The notes under the pieces were generated by a model, which saw nothing but the letters and a program-made list of their open reading frames with translations, was not told where the DNA came from and did no database searches. From an uncultured Eisenbergiella sp. (GTDB lineage: Bacteria; Bacillota; Clostridia; Lachnospirales; Lachnospiraceae): a DNA stretch of 9,652 nt. Below, one piece after another: positions 6,935-9,652 of the stretch (position 1 is its first letter; each line of letters begins with the position of its first letter). The stretch is taken from contig CANQTI010000061.1 in assembly GCA_947626725.1 (NCBI GenBank), positions 1 through 9,652 of the forward strand, read 5' to 3'. The position numbers were made by a program, and so were the translations under genes.

Positions 6935-7528
6935 ATGACAGCACAGGAAACAACCTATACGATCAGGGAAGCGGCCAAAAAGGTGGATGTGGAGACCCAT
7001 GTCCTTCGCTATTGGGAAGAGGAACTCGGGATTGCCATTGCGAGAAATGCACAGGGACATCGGTGTTATAGAAAAGAAGATGTGGAGTTGATGGAAAAAA
7101 TCAAACAGTGGAAAGCACAGGGAATGCAGCTGAAGGCAATCCGGCTCATGCTTTCGGAGGACGGACGGCTTGCCGTTCCGGACGAGGTGGTGCGGGAGGC
7201 ACAGGCCATGGTGGAAAAAGCGGAGGGAACGGAGACGAAAGAAAAAAGGGTACTCATGCCTATGGAATCCGTGCTGCTGGATGAGCGCAGCAGCAGGGCC
7301 GCGAAGCTGCAGCTTTTGTTGGAAAATCTGGTCTCCCGGGCTGTGCAGGAAAACAGCGCAGAATTCGTAAAAGCGCTGAATGAACAGTTCCAGAAATTGG
7401 AAGAAAATGCGCAGACCAGGGAACAGAGGCAGTTGGACAGGGAAGAAGAACACTTCCGAAAACTGGACGCGCTGCTTCGTCAGAGGGGAAGGAGCAGCGG
7501 CGGAAGGCGGAAAAAGAGAAAAATATAA
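6935..7528 (+). CDS. MerR-type DNA-binding protein with coiled-coil and basic C-terminal tail
   Basis: The 197-residue product begins with a MerR winged helix (residues 7-75): YTIREAAKKVDVETHVLRYWEEE, then RNAQGHRCYRKEDVELM and the helix that ends KAIRLML. It has no cysteine-based metal site or evident drug-binding domain. Residues 120-183 are strongly charged and predicted helical (LQLLLENLVSRAV, EFVKALNEQFQKLEENA, REEEHFRKLDALL). The last 14 residues are very basic (RGRSSGGRRKKRKI). AGGAGG lies seven bases before the ATG. It follows dnaB by 174 bases without a convincing terminator and may share its transcript. Layout and size recall the B. subtilis chromosome-anchoring protein RacA, but a simple transcription regulator is equally possible. 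The family is secure; the function is unknown. Confidence 0.85.
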   Translation: MTAQETTYTIREAAKKVDVETHVLRYWEEELGIAIARNAQGHRCYRKEDVELMEKIKQWKAQGMQLKAIRLMLSEDGRLAVPDEVVREAQAMVEKAEGTETKEKRVLMPMESVLLDERSSRAAKLQLLLENLVSRAVQENSAEFVKALNEQFQKLEENAQTREQRQLDREEEHFRKLDALLRQRGRSSGGRRKKRKI

Positions 7529-7558
7529 GCGGAACCTGCAGAGCAAAGAGAAACAGGC

Positions 7559-7604
7559 AAAAAAGAACTGCGAGGGCTGAAATGGCCTGACGCAGTTCTT
7601 TTTG
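7559..7604. terminator. Bidirectional intrinsic terminator between the MerR-type and ferredoxin genes
   Basis: AAAAAGAACTGCG (7560-7572) and CGCAGTTCTTTTT (7591-7603) form a perfect 13-base-pair inverted repeat around an 18-base loop. On the plus strand the stem ends in five T, which stops transcription from the MerR-type gene 32 bases upstream. On the minus strand the complementary A-run gives six T (7559-7564), so it can also stop the convergent ferredoxin transcript. The two genes face each other across it. Confidence 0.92.
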
Positions 7605-7664
7605 GTCTGTGTAAGATTTCCGAAAACCGCGTCGGGAATCTCCGTCCCCAAAGCGGACTATGTG

Positions 7665-7835
7665 TCAGTCTTCGGAGATCGCGCCGACAGGGCAGGCCCC
7701 GGCACAGGAACCGCAGCTGATGCACACGCTGGGGTCGATCTCATACTTGCTGTCGGCGAAGCTGATCGCGCCAACAGGGCACTGACCTTCACAGGAACCG
7801 CAGGCAACGCAGGAATCACTGATTACATATGCCAT
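7665..7835 (-). CDS. Clostridial-type 2[4Fe-4S] ferredoxin
   Basis: The 56-residue product is a small soluble electron carrier. It has two cysteine motifs of the form CxxCxxCxxxCP: C9, C12, C15, C19 and C38, C41, C44, C48. Each motif is followed by VGAIS. The two halves are strikingly alike, as in the classic ferredoxin built by gene duplication. It reads MAYVISDSCVACGSCEGQCP at the start and ends ISED. AAGGAGGAC lies six bases before the ATG, a very strong ribosome site that suits a highly expressed protein. The gene has its own promoter and terminator, so it is probably monocistronic. In anaerobes such ferredoxins accept electrons from pyruvate oxidation and serve hydrogenase and other reductases. 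The neighbouring pflA needs a low-potential electron donor, but a direct link is only inferred. Confidence 0.96.
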   Translation of the reverse strand: MAYVISDSCVACGSCEGQCPVGAISFADSKYEIDPSVCISCGSCAGACPVGAISED

Positions 7836-7876
7836 GATAAAGTCCTCCTTGAATTTGAAAATGTAGGTTAGCTCTT

Positions 7877-7911
7877 ATTTTAATATAAAACCGGACAATG
7901 TACAAGACCAA
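7877..7911 (-). promoter_or_regulatory. Ferredoxin promoter
   Basis: Read on the minus strand, TTGTAC (7905-7900) and TAAAAT (7882-7877) are separated by 17 bases. An alternative in the same place is TTGGTC (7911-7906), 18 bases and TATATT (7887-7882). Either gives a short leader before the start codon at 7835. The segment is sharply A/T-rich against the G/C-rich palindromic element directly upstream. Confidence 0.65.
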
Positions 7912-7918
7912 AATGCGC

Positions 7919-8167
7919 AATATTGAGTGAACCCCGTTCCGACCGCCCTGCCGCCCCGGCGAAAAGCGCCGTCCGCGTGCCTTCCATTTTCCCGGACCGT
8001 TAGAAAAGCGCTGGTCCTTGGTGAAGCAAGTCCGTTAGGACGCCGCTGAACCTAGGACCACTGCGCTTTTCTCCGAGCGCGAGCGTGTCCGGAAAAGGAA
8101 GGCACGCGGGCGGCGCTTTTCGCCGGGGCGGCAGGGCGGTCGCGGCAGGGGCAGGCCGCTCAATATT
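7919..8167. repeat. Long imperfect palindrome (about 250 bases) between ferredoxin and pflA
   Basis: This gene-free segment folds on itself almost from end to end. Bases 7941-7985 are the reverse complement of 8097-8141 at 44 of 45 positions. The exception, T7972 opposite G8110, becomes a G-U pair in plus-strand RNA and an A-C mismatch in minus-strand RNA. Further inward, TTTTCC (7987-7992), GGAC (7994-7997), AGAAAAGCGC (8002-8011) and TGGTCCT (8012-8018) pair with 8091-8096, 8087-8090, 8063-8072 and 8054-8060. The apex loop (8019-8053) has its own small hairpin, GTCC-GTTA-GGAC (8030-8041). The outer ends AATATTGAG (7919-7927) and CTCAATATT (8159-8167) also match, and the right one includes the pflA stop codon. 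GAAAAGCGC occurs twice in each arm. No T-run follows on either strand, so it is not a normal terminator. It may be a mobile hairpin element or a structured RNA. Confidence 0.93.
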
Positions 8168-8924
8168 TCGCGGCCTCTCCCTTGCGGCGGTCGCGCAGAC
8201 CTTCCAGAACGTGTTTCTTGAGCTCGATGGCCCGGTCCGCGTTCATGGCGGGCAGACCTTTCAGCTTGTAATCCATCCCGAGCTTCTCGTATTTCACCTT
8301 GCCCATGGTGTGATAGGGCAGGATGTCCAGCGCCTTCAGGTTGGAGAACTGCCCGATGAAATAGCCCAGCCGGTAGAGATAGACGGGATCGTCCGTGAGG
8401 GTAGGCACCACCACATGGCGGATCCATATGTCCACATGATGCTCGTCCAGATACCCGCAGAAGGCCAGAATACCGTCGTTGGGCTGTCCCGTCAGTTCCT
8501 TATGCTTCTCGGGATCAATGTGCTTGATGTCCAGCATGACGAGGTCGGTCAGGGTCATCAGGTGATCCAGCTTTTTCAGCCATTCGGGATTGCCGTCCGG
8601 ATGGTAGGCGATGCCGGAGGAATCGATGCAGGTGTGCACATTGTTCTTTTTCGCCAGGGTGAACAGGTCGATCAGAAAATCCACCTGCATCAGCGGTTCG
8701 CCGCCGGTGACGGTGATGCCGCCGCCCTTGTAGAAGCTCTCGTTCCTTTTATACTGTTCAAAGATTTCGGACGCTTCCATCATGGTGCCGCAGGTCATGG
8801 GCCAGGTATCCGGGTTGTGACAGTAGGCGCACCGCATGGGGCAGCCCTGTACGAATACCACGAAGCGGACGCCGGGGCCGTCCACCGTGCCAAAGCTTTC
8901 CAGAGAATGAATTCTGCCTTTCAT
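8160..8924 (-). CDS. pflA: Pyruvate formate-lyase activating enzyme (radical SAM)
   Basis: The 254-residue product uses S-adenosylmethionine and a [4Fe-4S] cluster to place a glycyl radical on pyruvate formate-lyase, which turns pyruvate and CoA into formate and acetyl-CoA without oxygen. The cluster motif CPMRCAYC (C28, C32, C35) follows ESFGTVDGPGVRFVVFVQG. The SAM-binding motif GGEP is at 74-77 and is preceded by KGGGITVT. DIKHIDPEKHKELTG and ILPYHTMGKVKYEKLG are typical of PflA. The region between CxxxCxxC and GGEP has no extra ferredoxin-like cysteine clusters, which points to the simple PflA type rather than activases of other glycyl radical enzymes. GGAG lies six bases before the ATG. 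No pflB is beside it in the window, so the partner must lie elsewhere. The last codons fall in the outer arm of the long palindrome. Confidence 0.96.
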   Translation of the reverse strand: MKGRIHSLESFGTVDGPGVRFVVFVQGCPMRCAYCHNPDTWPMTCGTMMEASEIFEQYKRNESFYKGGGITVTGGEPLMQVDFLIDLFTLAKKNNVHTCIDSSGIAYHPDGNPEWLKKLDHLMTLTDLVMLDIKHIDPEKHKELTGQPNDGILAFCGYLDEHHVDIWIRHVVVPTLTDDPVYLYRLGYFIGQFSNLKALDILPYHTMGKVKYEKLGMDYKLKGLPAMNADRAIELKKHVLEGLRDRRKGEAAKY

Positions 8925-8953
8925 AATGATCTCCTGTCTTGTTTTTTGATTTC

Positions 8954-8982
8954 AGTGTACTATGATTGTCCGAAAAAAGCAA
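8954..8982 (-). promoter_or_regulatory. pflA promoter
   Basis: On the minus strand TTGCTT (8982-8977), a 17-base spacer and TACACT (8959-8954) form a good SigA-type promoter. The leader is only about 25 bases. It is back to back with the beta-galactosidase promoter; the two -35 elements are less than ten bases apart, so a single bound regulator could affect both. Confidence 0.7.
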
Positions 8983-8985
8983 TCT

Positions 8986-9004
8986 CGGGAATTGTATCTT
9001 CCCG
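8986..9004. promoter_or_regulatory. Dyad CGGGAA-N7-TTCCCG over the galactosidase -35
   Basis: CGGGAA (8986-8991) and TTCCCG (8999-9004) are perfect inverted repeats around seven bases. The dyad brackets the -35 hexamer TTGTAT (8992-8997) of the beta-galactosidase promoter and begins four bases from the pflA -35. The position is that of a repressor site acting on the sugar gene. The regulator is not in the window and is not identifiable from the motif. Confidence 0.45.
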
Positions 9005-9019
9005 GAAATCTGTTATAGT
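8992..9019 (+). promoter_or_regulatory. Beta-galactosidase promoter
   Basis: TTGTAT (8992-8997), a 16-base spacer and TATAGT (9014-9019) are present, with TG at 9011-9012 making an extended -10. The start would lie near 9026, giving a leader of about 83 bases that contains short G/C-rich hairpins. Confidence 0.68.
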
Positions 9020-9044
9020 GGAAATAGAAACGGCGGTGCGGCGG

Positions 9045-9078
9045 GAGGTCCGAAAACGGCCTCAAACCGCGCCGCGGT
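9045..9078 (+). other. Two small hairpins in the galactosidase leader
   Basis: GAGG-T-CCG (9045-9052) pairs with CGGCCTC (9057-9063) around an AAAA loop, leaving one bulged T. ACCGC (9066-9070) pairs with GCGGT (9074-9078) around a 3-base loop. Both lie between the promoter and the ribosome site (AGGAGG, 9094-9099). Neither has a T-run, so they are not terminators. They may only affect mRNA stability. Confidence 0.45.
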
Positions 9079-9108
9079 CAGCGCATCCGCGCGAGGAGGG
9101 TTGTCAAA

Positions 9109-9652
9109 ATGTCCTATCGTTTATCCGTCGCCGGCCTGCCGGAAAAAAAGATCTATCCGCTGGATGAAAATTTCCGGGGGCGAAGCGCCTCCGGGGAGGA
9201 ACTGGCTTTTACCAACTATTACATGACCCGAAACGGCCGTCCTTTCTTCGGCGTCAGCGGGGAATTCCATTTCAGCCGCATGTCGGACGCGCGCTGGGAG
9301 GACGAGCTGATCAAGATGAAGCTGTGCGGGCTGAACATCGTGTCGACCTATGTTCTGTGGAACCATCACGAGGAAGAGGAGGGCGTGTTCGATTTCTCGG
9401 GAAGGCGGGATATCCGAAGGTTCGTTTCCCTCTGTAAAAAGCACGGTCTGTATGTGATCCTGCGGGTCGGCCCCTTTGCCCACGGGGAGGCGCGCAACGG
9501 CGGCCTTCCGGACTGGCTTTACGGGCAGCCCTTCGAGGTGCGGACCACGGACCCCGGTTTTCTGGCCTGTGTGAGGCGGCTGTATGCGCGGATCGGACAG
9601 GAGACCGCCGGGCTCTATTTTCAGGAGGACGGCCCGATCATCGGCGTGCAGC
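9109..9652 (+). CDS. GH35-family beta-galactosidase, N-terminal part
   Basis: The first 181 codons are present and the gene runs off the right edge. The product should remove terminal beta-D-galactose from oligosaccharides or glycans. GH35 features seen are FFGVSGEFHFSR (46-57), ARWEDELIKMKLCGLNIVSTYVLWNHHE (61-88), the strand KHGLYVILRVGPFAHGEARNGGLPDWL (111-137, including the family signature around GP-E-GGLP) and GPIIGVQ (175-181). The window ends just before the usual ENEYG, so neither catalytic glutamate can be checked. There is no signal peptide: the start MSYRLSVAGLPEKK is polar, which suggests a cytoplasmic enzyme acting on imported sugar. AGGAGG lies nine bases before the ATG. The gene is divergent from pflA and probably heads a sugar-use operon that continues beyond the window. 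Confidence 0.9.
   Translation, partial: MSYRLSVAGLPEKKIYPLDENFRGRSASGEELAFTNYYMTRNGRPFFGVSGEFHFSRMSDARWEDELIKMKLCGLNIVSTYVLWNHHEEEEGVFDFSGRRDIRRFVSLCKKHGLYVILRVGPFAHGEARNGGLPDWLYGQPFEVRTTDPGFLACVRRLYARIGQETAGLYFQEDGPIIGVQ

Noticed and set aside
6614..7651. A 345-codon minus-strand open frame opposite the end of dnaB and the MerR-type gene
   Set aside because: It is a Phe/Leu/Pro-rich complement of two genuine genes and crosses a clear terminator.
7919..8167. Reading the long palindrome as a retron, CRISPR or intron
   Set aside because: There is no reverse transcriptase, no regular repeat-spacer array and no intron catalytic core in or near it.
7919..8167. Reading the long palindrome as the pflA terminator
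   Set aside because: There is no T-run after either arm on the minus strand, and 45-base stems are far longer than intrinsic terminators need.
8085..9167. A 360-codon plus-strand open frame opposite pflA
   Set aside because: pflA on the minus strand has all family motifs; the plus frame starts inside the palindrome and has no family features.

Overview
The window reads as a chromosomal segment of a low-oxygen Firmicute, most likely a clostridial gut bacterium of the Lachnospiraceae type. The grounds are the gene order gdpP-rplI-dnaB, strong AGGAGG ribosome sites, SigA-like promoters, a clostridial 2[4Fe-4S] ferredoxin, an oxygen-sensitive pyruvate formate-lyase activase and a SleB-like wall hydrolase. 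The genus cannot be fixed from sequence alone. Base composition is uneven by eye: proC, pflA and the beta-galactosidase are rich in G/C third positions, while the gdpP-dnaB block is less so.

Left part (1-2550, + strand): the tail of a SpoU/TrmH-type RNA methyltransferase overlaps proC (proline synthesis) by ATGA, and a strong intrinsic terminator follows. A near-consensus extended -10 promoter and a perfect match to the WalR direct-repeat consensus then precede a secreted cell wall hydrolase. That protein has a signal peptide, an SH3-like domain, an acidic Ala/Glu tract, a Gln-rich tandem repeat and a C-terminal SleB-type catalytic domain.

Middle part (2551-7603, + strand): a 350-base gap without a gene holds an imperfect hairpin, three copies of the palindrome core CGAATATTCG, and a promoter. 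It leads into gdpP (c-di-AMP phosphodiesterase), rplI (ribosomal protein L9) and dnaB (replicative helicase), which are tightly packed. A MerR-type DNA-binding protein with a coiled-coil, basic tail follows after 174 bases. A bidirectional terminator closes the block and also serves the convergent ferredoxin gene.

Right part (7665-9652): a 56-residue ferredoxin and pflA, both on the minus strand, are separated by the most unusual object in the window. This is a gene-free, about 250-base, nearly palindromic element (7919-8167) with 45-base arms that differ at one position. Its right edge includes the pflA stop codon. pflA is divergent from a GH35 beta-galactosidase gene cut off by the window edge. 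The divergent promoters are both visible, and a dyad covers the -35 of the galactosidase promoter.

Most genes are ordinary housekeeping genes. The features that may be new are non-coding: the long hairpin element, the CGAATATTCG array upstream of gdpP, and the apparent WalR control of the hydrolase.
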